Origin: Elusimicrobiota bacterium
Lineage (GTDB): Bacteria; Elusimicrobiota; Elusimicrobia; FEN-1173
Assembly: GCA_016207625.1 (NCBI GenBank)
Contig: JACQPF010000194.1
Span: forward strand, 1 to 5,162
Reading direction: 5' to 3'
Length of the DNA: 5,162 nt
Of this stretch, positions 1 to 5,077 are shown one piece after another (the stretch's first letter is position 1; each line of letters starts with the position of its first letter). Position numbers and translations under genes: made by a program. The notes under the pieces are model-generated. The model was not told the DNA's origin, ran no database searches, and was given only the letters and a program-made list of their open reading frames with translations.

Positions 1-10
1 CGTCAAGCAT
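1..10 (-). CDS. Start of a further minus-strand gene, cut by the window edge
   Basis: On the minus strand an ATG at 10-8 is followed by codons for Leu and Asp before the window ends, so only Met-Leu-Asp is visible. It is called because a purine-rich Shine-Dalgarno (16-23) lies 5 nt upstream and because the spacing after the preceding stop (24-26) matches the tight packing of this operon. Nothing can be said about the product. It is the next member of the same late operon, just downstream of the fibre-like gene. Confidence 0.55.
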
Positions 11-15
11 TGCTG

Positions 16-23
16 CTCCCCTT
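16..23 (-). promoter_or_regulatory. Ribosome binding site for the truncated left-edge gene
   Basis: The minus strand reads AAGGGGAG, 5 nt before the ATG at 10-8 and directly after the TAA stop of the 314-aa gene. It is the main support for a gene beginning at the window edge. Confidence 0.55.
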
Positions 24-968
24 TTACCAGCCGACGGGAACGGCGGTCTTGTCGTGGATCTGTGAATAATCGAAGCAGGTCGCTGTGCCGGTGGACTTAA
101 CAAACTCATCGTTTGTGGTGTCATAAAACAATTGCCCTTTCGCTGTCGGAGTGCTGACTTTAAGCTGCGCCTCGGTCCGGTTGTAAACGGTGGTTGGTCC
201 GCCGGTGACGGTAAGCCCGCCAGCGCCGGAGATCGTCACGGTTCCGGTAGATGTCACATTTCCGTTGAATGTGGATTCCGAGAACGTCGCCGCTCCTGTC
301 ACCGTCATCGTTGCCGCGTTCACGCCTTTCGACGCCGTAATGGTGTCGGAGAACGTCGAGGCGCTGGAGACGGTGATCCCCTGGTTCACTGTGATCGATG
401 CGTTATGGACCGTGTAAGCGTTCACCGTCAACGTGTCGGCTACCGCATCCCCGGCGGTGACGTTTCCGTTCATCACGGTGGCGCTGCCGATTGTGACGCC
501 TTGATTCACCGTGAAGCTGGCGTAGGAGACGGTGTAGCCATAGACTGCATTGGTATCAGCCGAGGCGTTCCCGAGAGTCACATCGCCGTTAAATGTCCCG
601 GCCCCGCTCAAGGTCATGGTGGTCCCGGTCACGCCCTTACTGGCCGTGATCGTGTCGGCCGCTGACAACGTGCTGGAAAGCATCGTCGCCCCGGTCACGT
701 CCAACGTCCCACCGATTGTCACATCCCCCTGCAAGTCGCTGGCCCCGGTCACAACGATCGTCGAAGAGTTGACCCCTTTGACAGCCGTGATCGTGTCGTC
801 GACCTGGAGAAGACCGGTAATGTTGTTCAGGGTCGTGCTTGCAACGATCACGGACAGGTTCACGTAAATGTCCGAAGCGTCCACGCCGTGCGCCGTGCCA
901 ATCGGTCCGGCCTTGGCGACAGACGCGAAACCGGCCAACAGAAGAATGAAAGGCAGTAACTTTTTCAT
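24..968 (-). CDS. Exported repeat protein, fibre- or adhesin-like (314 aa)
   Basis: Family not recognised with certainty. Residues 1-20 form a textbook Sec signal peptide: MKK, a hydrophobic core LLPFILLLAGFASV, then an AKA site with cleavage expected before Gly21. The mature part is rich in Thr, Val, Ser, Gly and Ala and is built from short alternating beta-strand motifs. DTITAxKGV recurs at residues 58, 105 and 208. NGDVT/NGNVT-type strands recur near 80, 127, 167 and 235. A ~32-residue block containing TVNQG occurs twice, at 132-163 and 172-203. Such sequence typically forms beta-solenoids or trimeric fibres, as in tail fibres and adhesins. A different C-terminal module (about 265-314) contains KGQLFYDTTNDEFVKSTG and ends VPVGW, perhaps a cap or trimerisation tip. 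The start is fixed by AAGGAG 8 nt upstream. It lies 12 bp after the 126-aa gene. A receptor-binding or surface-displayed fibre is the best inference; an exported host-derived surface protein is the alternative. Confidence 0.85.
   Translation of the reverse strand: MKKLLPFILLLAGFASVAKAGPIGTAHGVDASDIYVNLSVIVASTTLNNITGLLQVDDTITAVKGVNSSTIVVTGASDLQGDVTIGGTLDVTGATMLSSTLSAADTITASKGVTGTTMTLSGAGTFNGDVTLGNASADTNAVYGYTVSYASFTVNQGVTIGSATVMNGNVTAGDAVADTLTVNAYTVHNASITVNQGITVSSASTFSDTITASKGVNAATMTVTGAATFSESTFNGNVTSTGTVTISGAGGLTVTGGPTTVYNRTEAQLKVSTPTAKGQLFYDTTNDEFVKSTGTATCFDYSQIHDKTAVPVGW
291..797 (-). repeat. Three DTITAxKGV-type coding repeats in the fibre-like gene
   Basis: The 19-residue motif starting DTITAVKGV (residues 58-76, bases 741-797) recurs as DTITASKGV at residues 105-123 (600-656) and 208-226 (291-347). 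Each copy continues through a Thr/Ser-rich strand and ends in [TS]GA. The copies are similar but not identical in protein, which points to old duplication kept as structural repeats rather than a recent tandem array. Confidence 0.8.
360..575 (-). repeat. Duplicated ~40-residue block (120-bp period) in the fibre-like gene
   Basis: Residues 132-163 (bases 480-575) and 172-203 (bases 360-455) align over 32 residues. Both have an ADT near the start, then YTV, AS, TVNQG and a VTI/ITV strand. The offset is exactly 40 codons. By eye the nucleotides are clearly diverged, so this is not a fresh duplication. Confidence 0.8.
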
Positions 969-976
969 AGGGGACG

Positions 977-983
977 CTCCTTA
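977..983 (-). promoter_or_regulatory. Shine-Dalgarno overlapping the upstream stop codon
   Basis: The minus strand reads TAAGGAG. The TAA (983-981) ends the 126-aa gene, and AAGGAG (982-977) is the ribosome binding site of the 314-aa gene, 8 nt before its ATG. Stop and SD share bases, so translational coupling of the two signal-peptide genes is likely. It also fixes the ATG at 968 as the start. Confidence 0.75.
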
Positions 984-1361
984 TTTCTTGACTTCCAGCT
1001 TGCGGAGCGTGATGCTTGACGCTCCGGCCGGAAGCTGAAGGTAAATTGTCGCGCTCGACTCAATGCTGCCGACAGTCGCCGGACTAAACCATAAGCCGAC
1101 CGTCGGAACATTGACGGTTGACCCATCCACACGATAAAAGACGCTCGTGGTGATGTCCGGGTCACCGAGATAAACTTCACGGTATCTGCCGCCGGGGCTG
1201 ATCGTCGTCACCGTATCCGAGCTGACGGATATTGTCGATTGCGACATGACGTAAGTCGAGTCGATATTTGTCAGTGGCGAAACGAGCCCAGCCGCTTCTG
1301 CGCCCACCGAAACGAACAGGCAGGCGGCCAAAACGAAGAACAAGGAAAAGATGTTTTTCAT
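981..1361 (-). CDS. Small exported beta-rich protein (126 aa)
   Basis: Family not recognised. Residues 1-23 look like a Sec signal peptide: MKN, hydrophobic core IFSLFFVLAACLFVSV, then GAEA with cleavage expected after Ala23 or Ala24. LAAC at 11-14 also matches a lipobox, but a cysteine at position 14 is unusually early for a lipoprotein signal, so ordinary Sec cleavage is favoured. The mature ~100 residues are rich in Ser, Thr and Val and look all-beta. Visible stretches include YREVYLGDPDI (60-70), VFYRVDGSTVNVPTVGLWF (74-92) and SSATIYLQLPAGASSITLRK (102-121), with a basic C-terminus KLEVKK. The pattern resembles a small beta-sandwich such as those of accessory virion proteins (inference only). 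AGGAG 6 nt upstream sets the start. It lies 9 bp after the 172-aa gene and 12 bp before the 314-aa gene, so all three are probably co-expressed. Confidence 0.82.
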   Translation of the reverse strand: MKNIFSLFFVLAACLFVSVGAEAAGLVSPLTNIDSTYVMSQSTISVSSDTVTTISPGGRYREVYLGDPDITTSVFYRVDGSTVNVPTVGLWFSPATVGSIESSATIYLQLPAGASSITLRKLEVKK

Positions 1362-1367
1362 GTCAGG

Positions 1368-1373
1368 CTCCTA
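1368..1373 (-). promoter_or_regulatory. Shine-Dalgarno overlapping the stop of the 172-aa gene
   Basis: The minus strand reads TAGGAG. The TAG (1373-1371) terminates the 172-aa gene, and AGGAG (1372-1368) sits 6 nt before the ATG at 1361. This is the same stop/SD overlap as at 977-983, indicating tight coupling of these genes. Confidence 0.75.
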
Positions 1374-1889
1374 AGCCGACGTCCCGGCAGAATCGACGGT
1401 GTCCGAGATGTCCCAGAGCGCCGCGTAGTTCGTGTCCGTGATCCCGTTGTCACCATCCAGTTTCGCGTTGAAAGCGTTAACCTTCGTGATGATGGCGTTT
1501 AGAAGGTTCACGATGGCGCCCTGGTAGACGCCCGAGTTCTTCAGCGTCCCGCTCGTGCTGTCGATGCTGTCTGTGATCGAGCAAGACGATTCGTAGTCGT
1601 TGTCGATGTTCACACCGGCATCAGCATCCAGGTGTGCGAGGGCGCTGTTGAATTTCGTGATGACGCTCTGGAGATACGTCAAGACAACGCCTTGGTCCTT
1701 GATCGCCTTTGCCCCGGAAGTCTGGATCCCGGCGGGGACTGTGACTTCGTAGGACGAGACGTAGTCCGTGTCTGTGACGCTACCGTCTGAATCCAGTTTC
1801 GCCAGGATCCCGTTGATGTTCGTCTTTATGAGGACGAGGAGAGTGACCAGGTCCCCCTGATTCATCCCCGTTCCATAAATCTTTCCCAT
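1371..1889 (-). CDS. Acidic protein of three tandem ~56-residue repeats (172 aa)
   Basis: Family not recognised. The whole protein is a threefold repeat. Each unit has a QG start (residues 11-12, 66-67, 123-124), then a hydrophobic amphipathic helix (LVTLLVLIKTNINGILAKL, VLTYLQSVITKFNSALAHL, IVNLLNAIITKVNAFNAKL). Next comes an acidic loop beginning LD-x-D (32-35, 87-90, 144-147), with Asp/Asn-rich residues up to a conserved Tyr (43, 99, 155) and then a short Ser/Thr/Val strand. There is no signal peptide. The first loop, DSDGSVTDTD, resembles part of an EF-hand or dockerin calcium loop, but the usual first ligand is replaced by Lys31 and the loop lengths vary, so metal binding is only a possibility. 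The start is supported by AAAGGAG 6 nt upstream. It opens the group of three genes downstream of the GC hairpin at 1925-1942. A structural or accessory virion role is inferred from position only. Confidence 0.85.
   Translation of the reverse strand: MGKIYGTGMNQGDLVTLLVLIKTNINGILAKLDSDGSVTDTDYVSSYEVTVPAGIQTSGAKAIKDQGVVLTYLQSVITKFNSALAHLDADAGVNIDNDYESSCSITDSIDSTSGTLKNSGVYQGAIVNLLNAIITKVNAFNAKLDGDNGITDTNYAALWDISDTVDSAGTSA
1392..1865 (-). repeat. Coding region of the three ~56-aa repeats
   Basis: This covers residues 9-166 of the 172-aa protein. Landmarks recur with a period of 55-57 residues: Gln 11/66/123, the first Asp of the LDxD motif 33/88/145, and Tyr 43/99/155. The helix and the acidic loop are best conserved; the linkers between units differ in length and sequence. 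Confidence 0.85.
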
Positions 1890-1924
1890 GTGAATCTCCT
1901 TTACTCGTTATATCCTTCAAATCG

Positions 1925-1942
1925 GCGGGGGTTTCCCCCCGC
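1925..1942 (-). terminator. GC hairpin with GAAA tetraloop, possible weak terminator
   Basis: The minus strand gives GCGGGGG-GAAA-CCCCCGC: a perfect 7-bp G/C stem closed by a GNRA tetraloop, in the 72-bp gap between the 101-aa and 172-aa genes. The sequence after the stem (CGATTTGAAGG) has only three consecutive Ts, so it is not a strong intrinsic terminator. Partial termination or protection of the upstream capsid mRNA from 3' decay would both fit. Either would lower expression of the repeat and secreted genes relative to capsid (inference). Confidence 0.55.
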
Positions 1943-1961
1943 GAGGACCAGCTTTTGAGAG

Positions 1962-2267
1962 CTAGTGGCCGACAACCGTGACAGCAACGGTGGTTCCTGT
2001 GAAGTCAGTCGCAGCAGTCCCGTCCTGTTCGAACGAGTCCACGGTGATGACAAGGCCCGAGTAGGACACTTGGATCGTAGTGAATGCCGCGTCCAACCCC
2101 CCGGTGATAACCGCACCGACGACGGCGTCGATGGTTCCGATTCCGTGCGTCGCCTGGGTCAAGGTGATCGTGTCGCTCGATGAAGCAACAGTCGCCGTGA
2201 CCGTCAGGATCTTCTTCTCACCGCTGAACTCGGTGAGAACCGCTTTTGTTCCAGTGATTGCACCCAT
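1962..2267 (-). CDS. Small beta-rich phage protein after the capsid gene (101 aa)
   Basis: Not assignable to a named family with confidence. The sequence is dominated by alternating Val/Ile/Thr strands: KILTVTATVASSSDTITL (19-36), IDAVVGAVITGGLDAAF (46-62), TIQVSYSGLVITVDSF (64-79) and TGTTVAVTVVG (90-100). This predicts a compact all-beta domain without signal peptide or membrane segment. AAAGGAG 9 nt upstream of the ATG supports the start, and the gene begins 24 bp after the capsid stop. Small beta proteins encoded directly after a major capsid gene are often decoration or cement proteins that bind the outside of the shell; here that is inference from position and composition. A minor head or head-tail protein is the alternative. 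A 72-bp gap with a hairpin follows it. Confidence 0.85.
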   Translation of the reverse strand: MGAITGTKAVLTEFSGEKKILTVTATVASSSDTITLTQATHGIGTIDAVVGAVITGGLDAAFTTIQVSYSGLVITVDSFEQDGTAATDFTGTTVAVTVVGH

Positions 2268-2291
2268 GTCAGCTATCTCCTTTCAGCCCGA

Positions 2292-3446
2292 TTAGAGGGC
2301 GGTCGCGGCGGTATCGATAGTGATCGCGCCGTATTCCAACGAGTTGAACATCACTTTCTGGACCCCACCCCCCCAGCCGCAGGAAATGGCCCATTTGTTC
2401 CCGTAGTCGAACGATTTCTCGTCCCACCTGGGACCGTCTTCGGTCGACGCGAAGACAGCGGCCTTCTTTCCGCACAAAATGGCGCGGAAAGTGTCGACAG
2501 CGAAGTCCTCACCAGACCCGGAGGCGGTGAAGTTGTTCCCAGCCACGGATACGTCCAGGAACGGGACATACTCGTGCTGATGAATGATGACACCGTTCCA
2601 GACCAGATCGGCTCCGGAGAAGAGCGGATTCTCCTCATCCTTCCACCACGCCTCGCGGAGCGCCTGGGCCAGCGTGGCGTTCTCGATGAGGTCGTAATAC
2701 TGCCAGGGATGCACGAAGAGGACGAAGTAGTTCTTCCCCTTGTATTGCACCGGCTCGATCCGCGGGGACGCGAGCTCGGCCTTGATCTTCGCCTTCAGGA
2801 TGACCTGGGGCGTGATCAGGTCCGTGGCGGCCAGGCCGGACCCGCCGGATGTGAGAGAGGTGCAGAGATATCGGCTCCCGTAGCCGTTGGCATAGGCCGT
2901 GTCCGGAATGGCGTCCGGGGTATTGGACCAGTCACAAACGGCCGTGCCGTCCGTGAAAGTGCCGGAGTAGGTCACTCCGTTCACGTCGACGAGGCTGTCG
3001 TTCGTGACCCCGCCGAGTTTCAGGAAGACCTGCTTCTCGGCCATTTCGCGGATACGGATTGACAGTTTCTCTCTGGCATCGGATCGCATGTTGTAGGCGA
3101 CCTTCTGCTCGTCCAACCGACCGGTGAGCCTCACGGCGTCGCGCCATTGGTCGATGGCGACGGCTTCGGAATAGGAAGAAAGCTGCGACTCGTTCCCTTC
3201 CAGTTCGTTGTCCCCGGTCACGCCTGTGTTCTGCCCGAGTTTCGTGGTCAGGCCGAGCGTGATCGTGTCCCCCTTGGACTTCTTCAGGTCGTCCAAATAG
3301 GCGATGATCCCGCTCTCCTTTTTCTGCTTGTCGCCGGTAACGCTCATCATGCCGTTTTGGACGAAATACAGTTTGTCCTCAACGTCTTTCCACAATTCCT
3401 TTCGCCAGATCTCTGGCCGAAGGGCGTCAATGCTGACGGTGTTCAT
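2292..3446 (-). CDS. Major capsid protein, N4-gp56 family (384 aa)
   Basis: Forms the icosahedral head shell of a tailed phage (HK97-type fold expected for the family). The sequence shows the family's usual layout. The N-terminal part has PEIWRKELWKDVEDKLYF (11-28) and a GDTITLGL strand (59-66), followed by LEGNESQL (82-89). A helical spine SIRIREMAEKQVFLKLGG is at 129-146. Then come FVLFVHPWQYYDL (241-253), FSGADLVWNGVIIHQHEYVP (276-295) and RAILCGKKAAVFA (321-333). The C-terminal part is EKSFDYGNKWAISCGWGGG (343-361) followed by FNSLEYGAITIDTAA (367-381). The length is close to the ~400 residues usual in the family. AGGAGG 8 nt before the ATG fixes the start. The gene follows the scaffold gene by 19 bp, the classic scaffold-then-capsid order. 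The family call rests on recognition of these motifs, not on a search. A C7 run (2368-2374) lies near the 3' end, but the frame stays intact through the conserved terminus. Confidence 0.93.
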   Translation of the reverse strand: MNTVSIDALRPEIWRKELWKDVEDKLYFVQNGMMSVTGDKQKKESGIIAYLDDLKKSKGDTITLGLTTKLGQNTGVTGDNELEGNESQLSSYSEAVAIDQWRDAVRLTGRLDEQKVAYNMRSDAREKLSIRIREMAEKQVFLKLGGVTNDSLVDVNGVTYSGTFTDGTAVCDWSNTPDAIPDTAYANGYGSRYLCTSLTSGGSGLAATDLITPQVILKAKIKAELASPRIEPVQYKGKNYFVLFVHPWQYYDLIENATLAQALREAWWKDEENPLFSGADLVWNGVIIHQHEYVPFLDVSVAGNNFTASGSGEDFAVDTFRAILCGKKAAVFASTEDGPRWDEKSFDYGNKWAISCGWGGGVQKVMFNSLEYGAITIDTAATAL

Positions 3447-3465
3447 TTTGTTTTCCTCCTGAGAT

Positions 3466-4611
3466 TTATTGGCTCAAGAGCCTTTCGCGGGTCTCGGGCT
3501 TCAGCTTTCGGAATTGGTCAACGGACATTTTCCGCACCATCTCCGGAGTGATTTCGTCCTCGCTGATTGGGACTTTTGTCCCGTTCCCCGCGACAGAGGC
3601 ACTTGAGCGTCTGTTCGCGTTTTCGGCGGCCTTGTCCAACGCGCCACCGTCCATCTTTCTCGCGTTCTCGGAAGGTTCAGCCTCCGCTTTCTTCTCGGCG
3701 GGCTTCTCTTCGCTCCGTCCGCCGTTCGGTCTGTAATTCGGGTGCAGGAGTCCGATTTCGTATCCTGCGTCTGCGGCGTTGTATTCGCCGTCTCTGGCTT
3801 TGTCCGCTGAGGACGCCAGGTCAAAAAATTCACCGATCAGCCTGTTCGCCCTCGTAAGCTTTTTCTGGTCTCCGGCGAATAGCTTCGGCCCGTTTTTCAA
3901 GATGTCTGTCGTCAGTTCCATCACCTTGTCGAAGTCTTCGTATCGGGCCTTCGCCTCGTTTTCCAGCGAAGCAAGGCTAAGCTTCAATGACTGGGCCCGG
4001 AGCGTCTGTTCCTCGTTACGCTTCCTGGCCTCATCCTGTTTCTGTTGCTCGATCTCTTTCAGCCTCTTGGGTGTCAACGGCTGATCGTCAGGATCGGGAA
4101 GCGGGTTTCCGTCCGCATCCACATCTGGCGACTTCTTGCCGTTCAACTTCTCCTCAATCTCCGCGAGCCTGTTCTCCATCGCCTTGTTCTGTATCTGGAG
4201 AAAGTCCCTTTCGGTCTCGGCCGACTTCATGCGGCCCCTGTCCCGCTTCCGCAAAAAGTAGAGTTTCCGCTCGTTGAAGTTGAACGTCTTGAGCTTTTCG
4301 GCCTCTTTCTCGGGATCGTCCTCGATTTCGGCCCTGCGCGTCGCGTCCTCATCGCGCCGTCTACGGTCCTCAGGGGTCAATTCCCCCTGCTTTTCTTCCG
4401 GCTTCTTGTCCTCAGTCTTTTCCGCCGGCTTCTGCTCGCCTTTCGGACCTTCCTTCTTGTCCTCAGCCTTCTGTTCGGTCCGCTTCTTGATCAGCCCGAA
4501 CCGCTCGCCCATCGACTGCTCCTCTGGCGTCAACACATCAAGCTCTGGGGCATCAACCGTCTCTTGCTTCTCCTCGGCCTTCACTTCGACCGTCGCCTCT
4601 TTCTCAGCCAT
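3466..4611 (-). CDS. Putative capsid scaffolding protein (381 aa)
   Basis: Scaffolding proteins direct assembly of the capsid shell and then leave or are degraded. Direct homology is not claimed; the call rests on position just before the capsid gene and on architecture. Residues 1-105 are very rich in Lys, Glu and Pro and probably disordered. Residues 107-160 are helical, with a likely coiled coil (AETERDFLQIQNKAMENRLA, 131-150). An acidic Asp/Pro linker follows (161-178), then a second long charged helix (about 181-223) leading into ARYEDFDKVM (222-231), a motif of the kind often seen in phage scaffolds. After another Lys/Glu/Ala-rich linker (298-335), the C-terminus has EITPEMVRKMSVDQFRKLKP (353-372), a short helix-turn-helix-like tail of the type that binds coat protein. 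There is no Cys or Trp in the sequence. GAGGAGG at 4620-4626 lies 8 nt before the ATG. A structural head protein of another kind is the alternative. Confidence 0.82.
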   Translation of the reverse strand: MAEKEATVEVKAEEKQETVDAPELDVLTPEEQSMGERFGLIKKRTEQKAEDKKEGPKGEQKPAEKTEDKKPEEKQGELTPEDRRRRDEDATRRAEIEDDPEKEAEKLKTFNFNERKLYFLRKRDRGRMKSAETERDFLQIQNKAMENRLAEIEEKLNGKKSPDVDADGNPLPDPDDQPLTPKRLKEIEQQKQDEARKRNEEQTLRAQSLKLSLASLENEAKARYEDFDKVMELTTDILKNGPKLFAGDQKKLTRANRLIGEFFDLASSADKARDGEYNAADAGYEIGLLHPNYRPNGGRSEEKPAEKKAEAEPSENARKMDGGALDKAAENANRRSSASVAGNGTKVPISEDEITPEMVRKMSVDQFRKLKPETRERLLSQ

Positions 4612-4766
4612 TTTTGATTCCTCCTCGGGTCTTGCCCGTCGTCTCTCGGCGCCATGGCCGCCGTCAACCGCTCAAAGTTTGGCCTGTGCTGTGATCGGCC
4701 GTTGTCACGATCCTTTGGGCCCACCTCATGAGGCGAGGGATACTCAGACACAGGCACGAAATCTTT

Positions 4767-4835
4767 CCGACAACAAAAAAGGGACTGTCCAACACCCTTG
4801 CGGGTATCAAACAGTCCCTGAAAAACTGTTGTCGG
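4767..4835 (-). terminator. Intrinsic terminator inside an outer inverted repeat
   Basis: On the minus strand AGGGACTGT (4819-4811) pairs with ACAGTCCCT (4788-4780). Pairing continues without a break through UUG/UGG wobbles and AUACCC/GGGUGU to a GCAA tetraloop, giving about 18 bp. The stem is followed directly by five more Ts (4779-4775), a classic intrinsic terminator. The wobble positions would be C-A mismatches on the plus strand, so the RNA is the minus-strand transcript. Around it CCGACAACA (4835-4827) pairs with TGTTGTCGG (4775-4767), a second stem separated by U-rich internal loops. It ends transcription about 150 nt before the scaffold ATG, so the late operon needs either a promoter in that gap, not clearly visible, or read-through/antitermination. 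Confidence 0.8.
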
Positions 4836-4872
4836 CGGTCGCTTCAGGAGCGCATCCGGTTCATGAGGCCGG

Positions 4873-4896
4873 ACGGAGAGCATTCGCTCTCACCGT
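4873..4896 (-). other. Small bulged hairpin between tiny ORF and terminator
   Basis: On the minus strand ACGG-TG-AGAGC-GAAT-GCTCT-CCGT folds into a 9-bp stem with a 2-nt bulge and a 4-nt loop. The alternative unbulged pairing is GAGAGC/GCTCTC. There is no T-run after it, so it is not a terminator by itself. It lies 16 nt after the stop of the tiny ORF and may simply be structured leader or 3' UTR. Confidence 0.4.
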
Positions 4897-4912
4897 ATGG
4901 TTTCGTGACGCC

Positions 4913-4960
4913 TTAGTGCGGGTGCATCGGCATCTTGGGTTTCCGTTTCTTTTTGGCCAA
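4913..4960 (-). CDS. Possible tiny basic peptide, 15 aa (MAKKKRKPKMPMHPH)
   Basis: From a TTG at 4960 the minus strand encodes a 15-residue peptide: a lysine/arginine-rich first half (AKKKRKPK), then MPMHPH and TAA. The purine run AAAGGGG lies 10 nt upstream of the TTG. An in-frame GTG at 4969 would add VIR but leaves only 1 nt after that run, so TTG is preferred. It is the only small ORF in the leader with a plausible ribosome site and a non-random composition. It is followed by the hairpin at 4873-4896 and the terminator at 4767-4835, as the last gene of a transcript would be. No function can be assigned; a nucleic-acid-binding peptide or a leader peptide are possibilities. Chance occurrence is a real alternative. 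Confidence 0.35.
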   Translation of the reverse strand: MAKKKRKPKMPMHPH

Positions 4961-5069
4961 GCGAATCACGCCCCTTTCATCAGTGAATCAAAATCGGTTT
5001 TTTAAGGCGCTCGATGGCGATTTCGGCGCTCTTCTTCTTGTATGTGTCCTTTCGGCAAGCGTGATCTCA

Positions 5070-5077
5070 AATATAAC
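5070..5077. promoter_or_regulatory. AT-rich patch with -10-like hexamers on both strands
   Basis: Minus-strand TATATT (5075-5070) and plus-strand TATAAC (5072-5077) each match the bacterial -10 consensus at five of six positions, inside an AT-rich patch in otherwise GC-rich sequence. No good -35 element sits at 16-18 bp on either strand, so a promoter is only tentative. On the minus strand it would give a short transcript of roughly 290 nt carrying the tiny ORF and ending at the terminator. Confidence 0.25.

Noticed and set aside
132..665. Plus-strand frames opposite the fibre-like gene
   Set aside because: They are antisense shadows of a Thr/Val/Gly repeat gene: no ribosome site, Arg/His/Gly-rich biased composition.
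291..797. Fibre-gene repeats considered as a CRISPR-like or mobile repeat array
   Set aside because: The repeats are in-frame, diverged at the DNA level, unevenly spaced and explained by protein structural repeats.
1905..1912. TATAAC, a -10-like hexamer just upstream of the 172-aa gene's SD
   Set aside because: No -35-like element lies 16-18 bp upstream, where the GC hairpin sits instead; not enough for a promoter call.
1901..2116. Minus-strand 71-aa frame overlapping the 101-aa gene
   Set aside because: It is an alternative frame inside the 101-aa gene, Arg/Ser/Pro-rich, with no own SD; the 101-aa frame has AAAGGAG and good protein character.
4045..4617. 190-aa plus-strand frame rich in Leu/Arg/Phe opposite the scaffold gene
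   Set aside because: It is the antisense shadow of Lys/Glu-rich codons; the scaffold reading has the SD, the operon position and a sensible architecture.
4724..4733. CCTCATGAGG perfect 10-bp palindrome
   Set aside because: Short palindromes of this size occur by chance; there is no second copy in a regulatory arrangement and no link to a recognisable operator.
4581..4883. 100-aa minus-strand open frame running across the terminator into the scaffold gene
   Set aside because: It overlaps the terminator hairpin and the scaffold gene's SD and start, has no SD of its own, and its composition (Pro/Arg/Asp mix) is unlike its neighbours.
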